Source: Maritimibacter harenae (lineage in GTDB: Bacteria; Pseudomonadota; Alphaproteobacteria; Rhodobacterales; Rhodobacteraceae). Taken from it: DNA of 64,000 bases. The notes under the pieces are model-generated. The model saw only the letters and a program-made list of their open reading frames with translations, was not told where the DNA came from and did not search any database. Shown piece after piece: positions 50,968 through 60,454 of this stretch (position 1 is its first letter; every line of letters starts with the position of its first letter). Both the position numbers and the translations under genes were made by a program. The stretch spans positions 70,088 through 134,087 of the forward strand of contig NZ_WTUX01000022.1 of assembly GCF_009882975.1 (NCBI RefSeq), in the 5' to 3' direction.

Positions 50968-52287
50968 GTGACGAACAGCCCGACCACGCCGGGTGTAGTG
51001 GCGGGGCGCCTCGCGCCCTCGGCCCTCGCCGACAATTTTGCGGACCTGCATCCGCCGCTCGATGCGCACGAAGCGCACGTTGCCGCGGACCGCTGCTATT
51101 TCTGCCATGATGCACCCTGCACCACGGCCTGCCCGACCGAGATCGACATCCCGCTCTTCATCCGCCAGATCATGACCGGCACGCCGGAAGCGGCGGCGAA
51201 GACGATCCTCGACCAGAACATCCTGGGCGGCATGTGCGCCCGCGTCTGCCCGACGGAAACGCTGTGCGAAGAGGTCTGCGTGCGCGAGGTGGCCGAGGGC
51301 GAACCGGTGCAGATCGGCCGCCTTCAGCGCTATGCCACCGACACGCTGATGGGCGCCAACGTCCATCCGTTCACCCGCGCCGCCGCCACCGGCAAGCGGG
51401 TCGCGGTTGTGGGGGCAGGCCCCGCCGGCCTTGCCGCCGCGCATCGGCTTGCCATGCATGGTCATGACGTCGTGATCTACGACGCCAAGCCCAAGCCCGG
51501 TGGCCTGAACGAATACGGCATCGCCTCCTACAAGACCGTGGAGAACTTCGCGGCGCGCGAGGTCGACTGGCTGATGCAGATCGGCGGGATCACGCTGGAG
51601 ACCGGCAAGGCGCTGGGATCCGATATCACGCTCGACGCCTTGACGACTGAGTACGACGCGGTGTTCCTGGGCATCGGCCTGGGCAACACCAACGCGCTGG
51701 GGATCGACGGCGAGAGCCTTGACGGCGTGGTCGACGCGGTGAAATTCATCGCCGACCTGCGCCAGGCGGACGACCTGGCGAAGCTGCCGGTGGGCCGCAA
51801 CGTCGTGGTGATCGGCGGCGGCATGACCGCCATCGACGCGGCCGTGCAGTCGAAACTGCTGGGTGCCGAGAACGTCACGCTGGTCTACCGCCGCACGCAG
51901 GACAAGATGCCCGCCTCGGAATACGAACAGCACCTGGCCCAGTCCAAGGGCGTCCACATCATGTCCAGCGTCGCCCCGGTCGCGCTCAAGGGCGAGGGCC
52001 ACGTCGCGGCGATCGAGCTTGCCTATACCGACGAGAACGCGAAACCGACGGGGGAGACCTTCACGCTTCCCGCCGACCAGGTCTTCAAGGCCATCGGCCA
52101 GGTGTTCGAAGCGGTCGAGGGTCTCGACCTCGACGGGCGCAAGATCGCCGTGACCGGCGCCGGGCGCACCTCGCGCAAGGGCGTGTGGGCCGGGGGCGAC
52201 TGCACCGCGGGCGAGGACCTGACCGTCGTGGCCGTGTCCGAAGGCCGCGACGCCGCCGAAGACATTCACGCGAGCCTGATGGGCTGA
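50968..52287 (+). CDS. preT: NAD-dependent dihydropyrimidine dehydrogenase subunit PreT
   Basis: 439 residues: N-terminal Fe-S part (CYFCHDAPCTTACP near residue 48; GGMCARVCPTETLC near residue 90), then FAD site GAGPAGLAAAHR near residue 150 and NAD site GGGMTAIDAA near residue 285. With PreA it reduces uracil and thymine to dihydropyrimidines. GTG 50968 follows CAGGGAGACC. preA follows after 63 bp. Confidence 0.93.
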   Translation: MTNSPTTPGVVAGRLAPSALADNFADLHPPLDAHEAHVAADRCYFCHDAPCTTACPTEIDIPLFIRQIMTGTPEAAAKTILDQNILGGMCARVCPTETLCEEVCVREVAEGEPVQIGRLQRYATDTLMGANVHPFTRAAATGKRVAVVGAGPAGLAAAHRLAMHGHDVVIYDAKPKPGGLNEYGIASYKTVENFAAREVDWLMQIGGITLETGKALGSDITLDALTTEYDAVFLGIGLGNTNALGIDGESLDGVVDAVKFIADLRQADDLAKLPVGRNVVVIGGGMTAIDAAVQSKLLGAENVTLVYRRTQDKMPASEYEQHLAQSKGVHIMSSVAPVALKGEGHVAAIELAYTDENAKPTGETFTLPADQVFKAIGQVFEAVEGLDLDGRKIAVTGAGRTSRKGVWAGGDCTAGEDLTVVAVSEGRDAAEDIHASLMG

Positions 52288-52350
52288 CGCCGGGGCGCGG
52301 GGGCCGCCCCCGCGCCGCCATCACGATTGCCTAGCGAAGGAGCCTGAGCC

Positions 52351-53679
52351 ATGGCCGACCTGACGACCGACTTCATCGGGATCAAATCCCCCAACCCCTT
52401 CTGGCTGGCCTCGGCGCCGCCCACCGACAAGGAATACAACGTCCGCCGCGCCTTCGAAGCCGGCTGGGGCGGTGTCGTCTGGAAGACGCTCGGCGCGGAA
52501 GGCCCGCCCATCGTCAACGTCTCGGGCCCGCGCTACGGCGCGATCTGGGGCGCCGACCGGCGGCTTCTGGGCTTGAACAACATCGAGCTCATCACCGACC
52601 GCCCGCTTCAGACCAACCTCGACGAGATCAAGCGCGTGAAGCAGGACTACCCGGACCACGCGGTCGTCGTTTCGCTCATGGTTCCGGTGGAAGAGGACGC
52701 GTGGAAGGACATCCTCGAACGCGTGTCCGAGACGGGCGCGGACGGGGTCGAGCTGAACTTCGGCTGTCCGCACGGCATGGCCGAGCGCGGCATGGGGTCG
52801 GCCGTGGGCCAGGTGCCGGAATACGTGGGCCTCATCACCAGCTGGGTGAAGAAGCACTCCGACCTGCCCTGCATCGTGAAGCTGACGCCGAACATCACCG
52901 ACATCACCAAACCCGCGCAGGCCGCCAAGGAAAACGGCGCCGACGCGGTGAGCATGATCAACACGATCACGTCGATCACCTCCGTGAACCTCGACGAGAT
53001 GTGCCCGGAGCCGATGATCGACGGTCTCGGCACCCACGGCGGCTATTGCGGCCCGGCGGTGAAGCCCATCGCGATGAACATGGTGGCCCAGGTCGCGCGC
53101 AAGCCGGAAACGGCGGGCATCCCGATCTCCGGCATCGGCGGCGTCACCACGTGGCGCGACGCGGCGGAGTTCATGGCGCTGGGCGCGGGCAACGTGCAGG
53201 TCTGCACGGCGGCCATGACCTATGGCTTCCGCATCGTGAAGGAAATGTGCTCAGGCCTGAGCCAGTGGATGGACGAGAAGGGCTACACGAGCACCGCCGA
53301 CTTCATCGGCAAGGCGACGCCCAAGGTCACGAACTGGGAGCACCTGAACCTCGACTACGTCACCAAGGCCGAGATCGACCAGGACCTCTGCATCTCCTGC
53401 GGGCGCTGCTATGCGGCCTGCGAGGACACCTCGCACCAGGCCATCGCGATGTCGGACGACCGGGTGTTCACCGTGAAGGACGACGAATGCGTGGCCTGCA
53501 ACCTCTGCGTCAACGTCTGCCCGATCGACGGCTGCATTACGATGCGCACCCTGAAACCGGGCGAGGTCGACGAGCGCACGGGCATGACCATTCCGGCGGT
53601 CGACGACAAGCGCACGTGGCTCGAACATCCGAACAATCCGGACGGGGATCCGCTGACCTGCATCTCGCGCGGGCAGTGA
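52351..53679 (+). CDS. preA: NAD-dependent dihydropyrimidine dehydrogenase subunit PreA
   Basis: 442 residues: FMN-binding dihydroorotate-dehydrogenase-like barrel (about 1-310; ELNFGCPHGM contains the substrate-site residues) and a C-terminal ferredoxin domain with two 4Fe-4S sites (CISCGRCYAAC, CVACNLCVNVCP). GAAGGAG precedes the ATG. Forms the dehydrogenase with PreT. Confidence 0.95.
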   Translation: MADLTTDFIGIKSPNPFWLASAPPTDKEYNVRRAFEAGWGGVVWKTLGAEGPPIVNVSGPRYGAIWGADRRLLGLNNIELITDRPLQTNLDEIKRVKQDYPDHAVVVSLMVPVEEDAWKDILERVSETGADGVELNFGCPHGMAERGMGSAVGQVPEYVGLITSWVKKHSDLPCIVKLTPNITDITKPAQAAKENGADAVSMINTITSITSVNLDEMCPEPMIDGLGTHGGYCGPAVKPIAMNMVAQVARKPETAGIPISGIGGVTTWRDAAEFMALGAGNVQVCTAAMTYGFRIVKEMCSGLSQWMDEKGYTSTADFIGKATPKVTNWEHLNLDYVTKAEIDQDLCISCGRCYAACEDTSHQAIAMSDDRVFTVKDDECVACNLCVNVCPIDGCITMRTLKPGEVDERTGMTIPAVDDKRTWLEHPNNPDGDPLTCISRGQ

Positions 53680-53718
53680 GCGACGCTTGACCGGGGTCGG
53701 GGCTGTGCTAGCCTCGTT

Positions 53719-53734
53719 TTAACCAGACGGTCAA
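53719..53734. promoter_or_regulatory. RutR-like operator upstream of the ureidopropionase gene
   Basis: TTAACCAGACGGTCAA matches 12 of 14 fixed positions of the RutR site TTGACCA-NN-TGGTCAA. It lies in the 269-bp gap between preA and the next gene, which suggests a second promoter inside the cluster. Confidence 0.5.
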
Positions 53735-53948
53735 ACAATCAAGAAAACGCCGAAGCCCCGCAAAAAAAGGGGCACGGCACCGCAACAGGGACACAGCGAT
53801 GCTTCATCGCGCGACTTCACAAGGCTGCATTTGCGCTGGCGGACTGCCGGTGCACGGGCTGCCACGTTTCCCTGCTGCCTCAATTCCGTGCGCCCTGCCC
53901 CTGAAACGGGCATGGCGCCCTCATGCGACGCAATGACAGGAGACAGCC

Positions 53949-55199
53949 ATGGCAGCCCCCGGTGAAAACATCCGCATCAACGGTGATCGTCTGTGGGACA
54001 GCATCATGGAGATGGCCAAGATCGGCCCCGGCGTGGCGGGCGGCAACAACCGCCAGACGCTGACCGATGCCGATGCGGAAGGGCGCGCCCTGTTCCAGAA
54101 GTGGTGCGAAGAGGCCGGCATGACGATGGGCGTCGACACGATGGGCAACATGTTCGCCACGCGCGACGGCACCGACCCCGACGCCCTCCCCGTCTACATC
54201 GGCAGCCACCTCGACACCCAGCCGACCGGCGGCAAATATGACGGGGTGCTGGGCGTGCTTGGCGGGCTGGAGGCGATCCGGTCGATGAACGACCTCGGCA
54301 TCAAGACGAAGCACCCCATCGTCGTGACCAACTGGACCAACGAGGAAGGCACGCGCTTCGCCCCGGCCATGCTGTCGTCCGGCGTCTTCGCCGGCATCCA
54401 CGAGCAGGACTGGGCCTACGAGCGTGAAGATGCCGAGGGCAAGAAGTTCGGCGACGAGCTCAAGCGCATCGGCTGGGTCGGCGAGGAAACGGTCGGCGCA
54501 CGCAAGATGCACGCGATGTTCGAGCTGCACATCGAACAGGGCCCGATCCTCGAGGCCGAGGAAAAGGACATCGGCGTCGTCACGCACGGCCAGGGCCTGT
54601 CGTGGACGCAGGTGACCGTGACCGGCAAGGAAAGCCACACCGGCTCGACCCCCATGCCCATGCGCAAGAACGCGGGCCTCGGCATGGCGCGCATCCTCGA
54701 CCTGGTGGACGAAATCGCCTGGTCGCACAAACCCGACGCCGTGGGCGCGGCGGGCCATATCGACATCTACCCGAACAGCCGCAACGTGATCCCCGGCAAG
54801 GCGGTCTTCACGGTCGACTTCCGCTCCCCCAACCTCGAGGTCATCCAGGACATGGAGAAACGGCTCGCCGAGGGTGCGAAGAAGATCTGCGACGAGATGG
54901 GGCTCGATGTCGAGCTAGAGAAAGTCGGCGGCTTCGATCCGGTGGAGTTCGACAAGGACTGCGTCGCCGCCGTACGCGACGCGGCCGAACGCCTGGGCTA
55001 TTCCCACATGAACATCATCTCGGGCGCCGGCCACGATGCCTGCTGGATCAACCAGGTGGCCCCCACCGCCATGATCATGTGCCCCTGCGTCGATGGCCTC
55101 AGCCACAACGAGGCCGAAGAAATCTCGAAGGAATGGGCCACCGCCGGCGCGGATGTCCTGTTCCACGCCGCGCTGGAAACCGCGGAGATCGTGGCTTGA
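53949..55199 (+). CDS. Beta-ureidopropionase / Zn-dependent amidohydrolase (M20 type)
   Basis: 416 residues of the HyuC/AmaB type: metal-site motifs GSHLDTQPTGG near residue 82 and NEEGTRF near residue 128, and GQGLSWTQVTVTGKESHTG before the dimerisation domain. In this context it should hydrolyse N-carbamoyl-beta-alanine, the third step of pyrimidine breakdown. AGGAGA precedes the ATG. Confidence 0.93.
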   Translation: MAAPGENIRINGDRLWDSIMEMAKIGPGVAGGNNRQTLTDADAEGRALFQKWCEEAGMTMGVDTMGNMFATRDGTDPDALPVYIGSHLDTQPTGGKYDGVLGVLGGLEAIRSMNDLGIKTKHPIVVTNWTNEEGTRFAPAMLSSGVFAGIHEQDWAYEREDAEGKKFGDELKRIGWVGEETVGARKMHAMFELHIEQGPILEAEEKDIGVVTHGQGLSWTQVTVTGKESHTGSTPMPMRKNAGLGMARILDLVDEIAWSHKPDAVGAAGHIDIYPNSRNVIPGKAVFTVDFRSPNLEVIQDMEKRLAEGAKKICDEMGLDVELEKVGGFDPVEFDKDCVAAVRDAAERLGYSHMNIISGAGHDACWINQVAPTAMIMCPCVDGLSHNEAEEISKEWATAGADVLFHAALETAEIVA

Positions 55200-55320
55200 G
55201 CCCAAGCTGTTCCCTCCCCGCCCCGGGCCTGTCCCGGGGCCTGCCGCTCCGGCCACGCACACGGCATTTGACGCGTGGCCCACATGCGGCAACGATGCTC
55301 TCCATAGCAAGGAGACGCGC

Positions 55321-55668
55321 ATGGTGAGCGAACAGGAAAGCCAGGCCCGCGAAGTGGCCCATATCAAGCAGCGGATCGGCTCCGAGATCGAGGCCTTCGA
55401 CCCGACCACGGCCGCTGCCGGGATCGAGGACTGGAACGAGGCGACGCTGGCGGATTTCCGCAACGCGCTGATCGAACCGAACCTGATAGAAGTGAACCTG
55501 CCCGGCGGCATCACCGATTTCGCCTATGCCGTGACGCGGCAGAAGGGGCCCTACCGGGTCCTGTGGCTGCCGTGGCTCGACATCTTCAGCCTCGCGGTCG
55601 AAAGCCGCTTCGGCCCGGTGGACATCAACGTTCACGGTGACGCCATAGGCTGTTTTTCGAGCGTGTGA
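55321..55668 (+). CDS. Hypothetical protein in the pyrimidine cluster
   Basis: 115 residues, acidic N-terminus then a compact domain (YRVLWLPWLDIFSLAVESRFG). No membrane segment or known motif. ATG 55321 follows AAGGAGA. It lies between the ureidopropionase and dihydropyrimidinase genes, all read the same way; the family is unknown to me. Confidence 0.7.
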   Translation: MVSEQESQAREVAHIKQRIGSEIEAFDPTTAAAGIEDWNEATLADFRNALIEPNLIEVNLPGGITDFAYAVTRQKGPYRVLWLPWLDIFSLAVESRFGPVDINVHGDAIGCFSSV

Positions 55669-55793
55669 GCACGCCGGCCCGCCCGCGCGGCGGGCGCCAG
55701 ATCAAACCGGCGACTCCGGCACAGAACCGGGGCGCCCCGACGCAAACCGATCCTGCCGCCAAAGGCAGGGCGACCGACAACAGGAGAGAGAAC

Positions 55794-57251
55794 ATGTCCA
55801 CGACAGTCATCAAGGACGGAACGATCGTCACCGCCGACCTGACCTACAAGGCCGACGTGCTGGTCGAGGGCGGCAAGATCATCGAGATCGGCCAGGGCCT
55901 CTCGGGTGACGAAACGCTGGACGCGACGGGCTGCTACGTGATGCCCGGCGGGATCGACCCGCACACCCACCTCGAAATGCCCTTCATGGGCACCTATTCC
56001 TCGGACGACTTCGAAAGCGGCACCCGCGCGGCGCTGTCGGGCGGCACCACGATGGTGGTCGACTTCGCCCTGCCCCAGCCCGGCGAAAGCCTGCTCGACG
56101 CGCTCAAGCGGTGGGACAACAAGTCGACCCGCGCCTCCTGCGACTATTCCTTCCACATGGCCGTGACCTGGTGGAGCGAACAGGTCTTCAACGAGATGGA
56201 GACGGTGGTGAAGGAGAAGGGGATCAACACCTTCAAGCACTTCCTCGCCTACAAGGGCGCGCTGATGGTGAACGACGACGAGCTCTATGCCTCGTTCACC
56301 CGCCTGGCCGAACTGGGCGCGACCCCGATGGTCCACGCCGAGAACGGCGACGTCGTGGCGGAACTGTCCGCCAAGCTGCTCGCCGCCGGCAACACCGGGC
56401 CCGAGGCGCATGCCTACTCCCGCCCGCCGCAGGTCGAGGGCGAGGCCACGAACCGCGCAATCATGATCGCCGACATGGCCGGCGCGCCGCTCTACGTCGT
56501 CCACGTCTCCTGCGAGGAAAGCCACGAGGCGATCCGGCGCGCCAAGATGCAGGGCAAGCGGGTCTGGGGCGAGCCGCTGATCCAGCACCTGACGCTCGAC
56601 GAATCCGAGTATTTCAACCAGGACTGGGACCACGCCGCCCGTCGCGTCATGTCGCCCCCGTTCCGCAACAAGCAGCACCAGGACAGCCTGTGGGCCGGCC
56701 TGTCGTCGGGTTCGCTGTCGGTGGTGGCCACCGACCACTGCGCCTTCACGACGGACCAGAAACGCTACGGCGTGGGCGACTTCACCAAGATCCCGAACGG
56801 CACCGGCGGGCTCGAGGACCGGATCCCCATGCTCTGGACCTATGGCGTGGGCACGGGCCGGATCACGATGAACGAGTTCGTCGCGGTCACCTCGACCAAC
56901 ATCGCCAAGATCCTGAACTGCTACCCGAAGAAGGGCGCGATCCTCGTGGGCGCGGACGCCGACATCATGGTGCTCGACCCCGAGAAGGAAAAGACCATCA
57001 CGGCGGACACCCAGCAGAGCTCGATCGACTACAACGTCTTCGAGGGCAAGCCGGTGAAGGGCCTGCCGCGCTACGTCATGACCCGCGGCCACGTCGCGGT
57101 GATGGACGGCGAGATGAAGCAGAAGGAAGGCTGGGGCGAATTCGTCTCGCGCGAGCCGAACGCGCCGGTCAACCGGGCGCTGTCCAAGTGGAAGGCGCTC
57201 ACCGCGCCGCAGCCGATCGAACGCAGCGGCATCCCGGCGACGGGGGTCTGA
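55794..57251 (+). CDS. hydA: Dihydropyrimidinase
   Basis: A 485-residue amidohydrolase with a binuclear metal site: PHTHLEMP near residue 60, the carboxylated Lys in AYKGALM near residue 154, HAEN, HVSCEESH and the Asp in TDHCAF. It opens dihydrouracil/dihydrothymine to N-carbamoyl-beta-amino acids, the second step. ATG 55794 follows ACAGGAGAGAG. Confidence 0.96.
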   Translation: MSTTVIKDGTIVTADLTYKADVLVEGGKIIEIGQGLSGDETLDATGCYVMPGGIDPHTHLEMPFMGTYSSDDFESGTRAALSGGTTMVVDFALPQPGESLLDALKRWDNKSTRASCDYSFHMAVTWWSEQVFNEMETVVKEKGINTFKHFLAYKGALMVNDDELYASFTRLAELGATPMVHAENGDVVAELSAKLLAAGNTGPEAHAYSRPPQVEGEATNRAIMIADMAGAPLYVVHVSCEESHEAIRRAKMQGKRVWGEPLIQHLTLDESEYFNQDWDHAARRVMSPPFRNKQHQDSLWAGLSSGSLSVVATDHCAFTTDQKRYGVGDFTKIPNGTGGLEDRIPMLWTYGVGTGRITMNEFVAVTSTNIAKILNCYPKKGAILVGADADIMVLDPEKEKTITADTQQSSIDYNVFEGKPVKGLPRYVMTRGHVAVMDGEMKQKEGWGEFVSREPNAPVNRALSKWKALTAPQPIERSGIPATGV

Positions 57252-57254
57252 GGA

Positions 57255-57680
57255 TTGGCCAGCCCCGACACCCCCGAAGGCGTGCTCGAAGCCGCGATCT
57301 ACGTCGATGACCTGGACGCGGCCGAAGAGTTCTATGCCGGCGTGGTGGGGCTGTCCATCGTGACGCGGCACGACCCGCGCCACGTCTTCTTCGCCTGCGG
57401 GACGAGCGTGGTCCTGGCCTTCGTGGCCGAGGAAACGCGCGTGCCGCCCGGCGAGGGCAAGCTGCCGGTCCCGCCGCACGGGGCCACGGGGCCGGGGCAT
57501 ATCTGTTTTTCCGTACCGGGCGAAGAGCTGGACGGATGGGTCGGACACCTGGAGGCCAACGGGATCGGGATCGAATCCGACTTCCGGTGGCCAAACGGCG
57601 CACGCTCGGTCTACGTGCGCGATCCGGCAGGCAACTCGGTGGAATTCGCCGAACCGAAATTATGGGGACTTGGGACGTGA
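57255..57680 (+). CDS. VOC-family protein
   Basis: A 141-residue single glyoxalase/bleomycin-resistance fold (AAIYVDDLDAAEEFY at residues 13-27; YVRDPAGNSVEF near the end). The start is TTG 57255, four bases after the hydA stop, with AGGA just before it. It overlaps the ABC ATPase gene (GTGA). Role in the pathway unknown. Confidence 0.8.
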   Translation: MASPDTPEGVLEAAIYVDDLDAAEEFYAGVVGLSIVTRHDPRHVFFACGTSVVLAFVAEETRVPPGEGKLPVPPHGATGPGHICFSVPGEELDGWVGHLEANGIGIESDFRWPNGARSVYVRDPAGNSVEFAEPKLWGLGT

Positions 57681-58456
57681 CATCACCCGTGATCGAGGCG
57701 AAAGACCTCGACCTGACATTCGAAACAAATGACGGCCCGGTGCACGCGCTGAAGGGCGTGGACCTGTCGGTTGAGAAAGGCGAGTTCGTCAGCTTCATCG
57801 GCCCTTCGGGCTGTGGCAAGACGACATTCCTGCGCTGCATCGCGGGGCTCGAGACGCCGACCGGCGGGGCGCTGACCGTGAACGGCATGTCGCCCGACGA
57901 GGCGCGCAAGAGCCGGGCCTACGGCTACGTCTTCCAGGCGGCCGGGCTCTACCCCTGGCGCACGATCGCGGGCAACATCCGCCTGCCGCTCGAGATCATG
58001 GGGTATCCGAAGTCGGAACATGCCGAGCGGGTGGACAAGGTCATGTCGCTGGTGGACCTGAAAGGCTTCGGCAAGAAGTTCCCCTGGCAGCTGTCGGGCG
58101 GCATGCAGCAACGCGCCTCGATCGCGCGCGCGCTGGCCTTCGACGCCGACATCCTCCTGATGGATGAACCCTTCGGCGCGCTCGACGAGATCGTGCGCGA
58201 CCACCTCAACGAACAGCTGCTCGAGCTCTGGGCGCGGACCGAGAAGACGATCGCCTTCGTCACCCACTCGATCCCCGAAGCGGTGTACCTGTCGACCAAG
58301 ATCGTCGTCATGTCGCCCCGGCCGGGCCGGATCACCGACGTGATCGAGAGCCCGCTGCCCCGGGAGCGGCCGCTCGACATCCGCGACACGCAGCAATTCC
58401 TCGACGTCGCGCACCGTGTGCGCGAAGGGCTGCGGGAGGGGCACAGCTATGACTAG
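57677..58456 (+). CDS. ABC transporter ATPase (pyrimidine-type uptake system)
   Basis: 259 residues of the SsuB/TauB/ThiZ-like class: Walker A GPSGCGKTT near residue 38, Q-loop FQAAGLYPW, signature LSGGMQQR, Walker B ILLMDEPFG. GTG 57677 overlaps the VOC stop (GTGA); ATG 57662 is an alternative. The two permease genes follow after a 255-bp gap. Confidence 0.92.
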   Translation: MTSPVIEAKDLDLTFETNDGPVHALKGVDLSVEKGEFVSFIGPSGCGKTTFLRCIAGLETPTGGALTVNGMSPDEARKSRAYGYVFQAAGLYPWRTIAGNIRLPLEIMGYPKSEHAERVDKVMSLVDLKGFGKKFPWQLSGGMQQRASIARALAFDADILLMDEPFGALDEIVRDHLNEQLLELWARTEKTIAFVTHSIPEAVYLSTKIVVMSPRPGRITDVIESPLPRERPLDIRDTQQFLDVAHRVREGLREGHSYD

Positions 58457-58616
58457 GTCTTGCGACCTCGCTGCGCTCGGCCGCGGCCGGCTCCGCCGGA
58501 CGGGCAGCGCCCGCCCGACGTCGCCCGGCGCTTTGGGTCAGGGCACGCCGGCCCCTTTCACCTTTCACGGTCATCGGCTCGCCAGCCTGTACCGTGCAGA
58601 CAGGACACCACGAAAT

Positions 58617-58698
58617 CCTTTCATCTTTCCTGAAATACGCACGGCCGAGGCATCGGTTGCAGGCGCGGCGATGGCGTATTTGGTGAAAGATGAAAAGG
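58617..58698. repeat. Large hyphenated inverted repeat between ATPase and permease genes
   Basis: Arms at 58617-58640 and 58674-58698 are inverted copies (common cores CATCTTTC and AAATACGC, with a few mismatches and one gap), separated by 33 bp. It looks like a dispersed intergenic palindrome. It splits the transporter operon just before the first permease gene. Confidence 0.6.
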
Positions 58699-58711
58699 GC
58701 GGGGTGCGGGC

Positions 58712-59575
58712 ATGAGAAACATCGTCCCCATCCTCGTGGTCGTGGCCGCCATCGTCGTCGTCTGGTACGGCGCAGCGGTGAAGATGAACGCGCAGTGGGC
58801 GCTGGACCAGGCGGCGCGCGCGGAGGTCGAACTGAGCTTCGGCGAGTTGGTGACCGACACCCTGTCGCAGGAACGCCCGCGCCTGCCGGCGCCGCACCAG
58901 GTGGTGGCGGAGCTGTGGGATTCCACCGTCGGCAAGAGCATCACCTCGAAGCGCAGCCTGGTGTTTCACGGCTGGATCACGCTGTCCTCAACGCTCCTGG
59001 GCTTCGTCTTCGGCACCGGGCTGGGCATCCTGCTCGCCATCGGGATCGTGCACAGCCGGGCGATGGACATGGGGGTGATGCCCTGGGCCATCGCGAGCCA
59101 GACGATCCCGATCCTCGCCATCGCGCCGATGATCATCGTGGTGCTGAATTCGCTGGGCGTCACGGGCATCATCCCGAAGGCGATCATCTCGGCCTATCTC
59201 AGTTTCTTCCCGGTCGTGGTCGGCATGGTGAAGGGCCTGCGCTCGCCGGCGCCGATGGACCTCGACCTGATGCACACCTACTCGGCGTCGCGGGGCCAGA
59301 TATTCTGGAAGCTGAGGATGCCCGCCTCGATGCCCTATCTCTTCGCGTCGCTCAAGGTCGGCATCGCCGCCGCGCTCGTCGGCACGATCGTCGGCGAGCT
59401 GCCCACCGGCGCGATCCGCGGCCTGGGCGCGCGGATGCTGTCGGGGAGCTATTACGGACAGACCGTGCAGATCTGGTCGGCGCTCTTCGCCGCCGCGATC
59501 CTGGCCGCCATCCTGGTCGGCACGATCGGGATCATCCAGCGCCGCGCGCTCAAACGGATGGGGATGGCAACATGA
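58712..59575 (+). CDS. ABC transporter permease 1
   Basis: 287 residues of the BPD/SsuC type: membrane segment near 5-22, a periplasmic stretch (about 25-85), then five more segments with the docking loop YSASRGQIFWKLRMPASMPYL. Overlaps permease 2 (ATGA). Probably forms a heterodimer. Confidence 0.92.
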   Translation: MRNIVPILVVVAAIVVVWYGAAVKMNAQWALDQAARAEVELSFGELVTDTLSQERPRLPAPHQVVAELWDSTVGKSITSKRSLVFHGWITLSSTLLGFVFGTGLGILLAIGIVHSRAMDMGVMPWAIASQTIPILAIAPMIIVVLNSLGVTGIIPKAIISAYLSFFPVVVGMVKGLRSPAPMDLDLMHTYSASRGQIFWKLRMPASMPYLFASLKVGIAAALVGTIVGELPTGAIRGLGARMLSGSYYGQTVQIWSALFAAAILAAILVGTIGIIQRRALKRMGMAT

Positions 59576-60423
59576 ACTGGGGATGGCTGATCTTCGCCCT
59601 CGCCTTCTGGGCCGGGACCTATTTTCTCAATGTCCGGATCGCCAATTCCCGGTGGTCGCGCACCCGCGTGGCCCGGATCGGCGTGCCGGTGATCTTCGGG
59701 ATCACGATCCTCGTCGTATGGCAGGGCATCGTGCGCGGGCTCGACGTGCCGATGGTGATCCTGCCGGCGCCGACCGACATCTGGCTGAGGATGATCGAGA
59801 GCGTGCCGACCCTGTGGGAGGACTTCGTCCAGACTTTCGTGAAGGGCGCGCTCACCGGCTACGTCATCGGCTGCGGCGCGGCGGTGATCACGGCGATCCT
59901 GATCGACCGCTCGCCCTTCCTGCAGCGGGGCCTGCTTCCGGTGGGCAATTTCATCGCGGCGCTGCCGATCGTGGGCACCGCGCCGATCCTGGTGATGTGG
60001 TTCGGCTTCGACTGGCAGTCGAAGGCCGCCGTGGTCGTGGTGATGGTGTTCTTCCCGATGCTGGTGAACACCGTCGAGGGGCTCGCGGCCTCGACCGCGA
60101 TGCAGCGCGACCTGATGTCGACCTACTCGGCCAGCTACCGGCAGACGCTGACCAAGCTGCGCCTGCCGGCCGCCATGCCGTTCATTTTCAACGGGCTGAA
60201 AATTACGACAACCCTGGCCCTCATCGGGGCCATCGTTGCCGAGTTTTTCGGCAGTCCGATCAAGGGGATGGGTTTTCGCATTTCCACCGAGGTCGGACGG
60301 CTCAGGCTTGATATGGTCTGGGCGGAAATCGCGGTCGCCGCGATCGCCGGCAGCGCCTTCTACGGTGCCGTGGCGCTCATAGAAAAAGGGGTGACCTTCT
60401 GGCACCCATCACAACGAGGCTGA
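59572..60423 (+). CDS. ABC transporter permease 2
   Basis: 283 residues of the same class as permease 1, with docking loop YSASYRQTLTKLRLPAAMPFI. The ATG overlaps the stop of permease 1. The binding-protein gene follows after 31 bp. Confidence 0.92.
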   Translation: MNWGWLIFALAFWAGTYFLNVRIANSRWSRTRVARIGVPVIFGITILVVWQGIVRGLDVPMVILPAPTDIWLRMIESVPTLWEDFVQTFVKGALTGYVIGCGAAVITAILIDRSPFLQRGLLPVGNFIAALPIVGTAPILVMWFGFDWQSKAAVVVVMVFFPMLVNTVEGLAASTAMQRDLMSTYSASYRQTLTKLRLPAAMPFIFNGLKITTTLALIGAIVAEFFGSPIKGMGFRISTEVGRLRLDMVWAEIAVAAIAGSAFYGAVALIEKGVTFWHPSQRG

Positions 60424-60454
60424 GCGTATAATCTTACCAACGGGAGAAAGATCG

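Noticed and set aside
50646-51035. A 129-codon minus-strand frame over the preT leader
   Set aside because: It overlaps the operators and preT start, has no ribosome site, and looks like chance.
53754-53773. GCCCC/GGGGC hairpin with an A run in the loop, after preA
   Set aside because: The A/T run is inside the loop, not after the stem, so it is a poor terminator candidate.
55632-57548. A 638-codon open frame opposite hydA
   Set aside because: Shadow of dihydropyrimidinase and the VOC gene; no domain, no ribosome site, biased composition.
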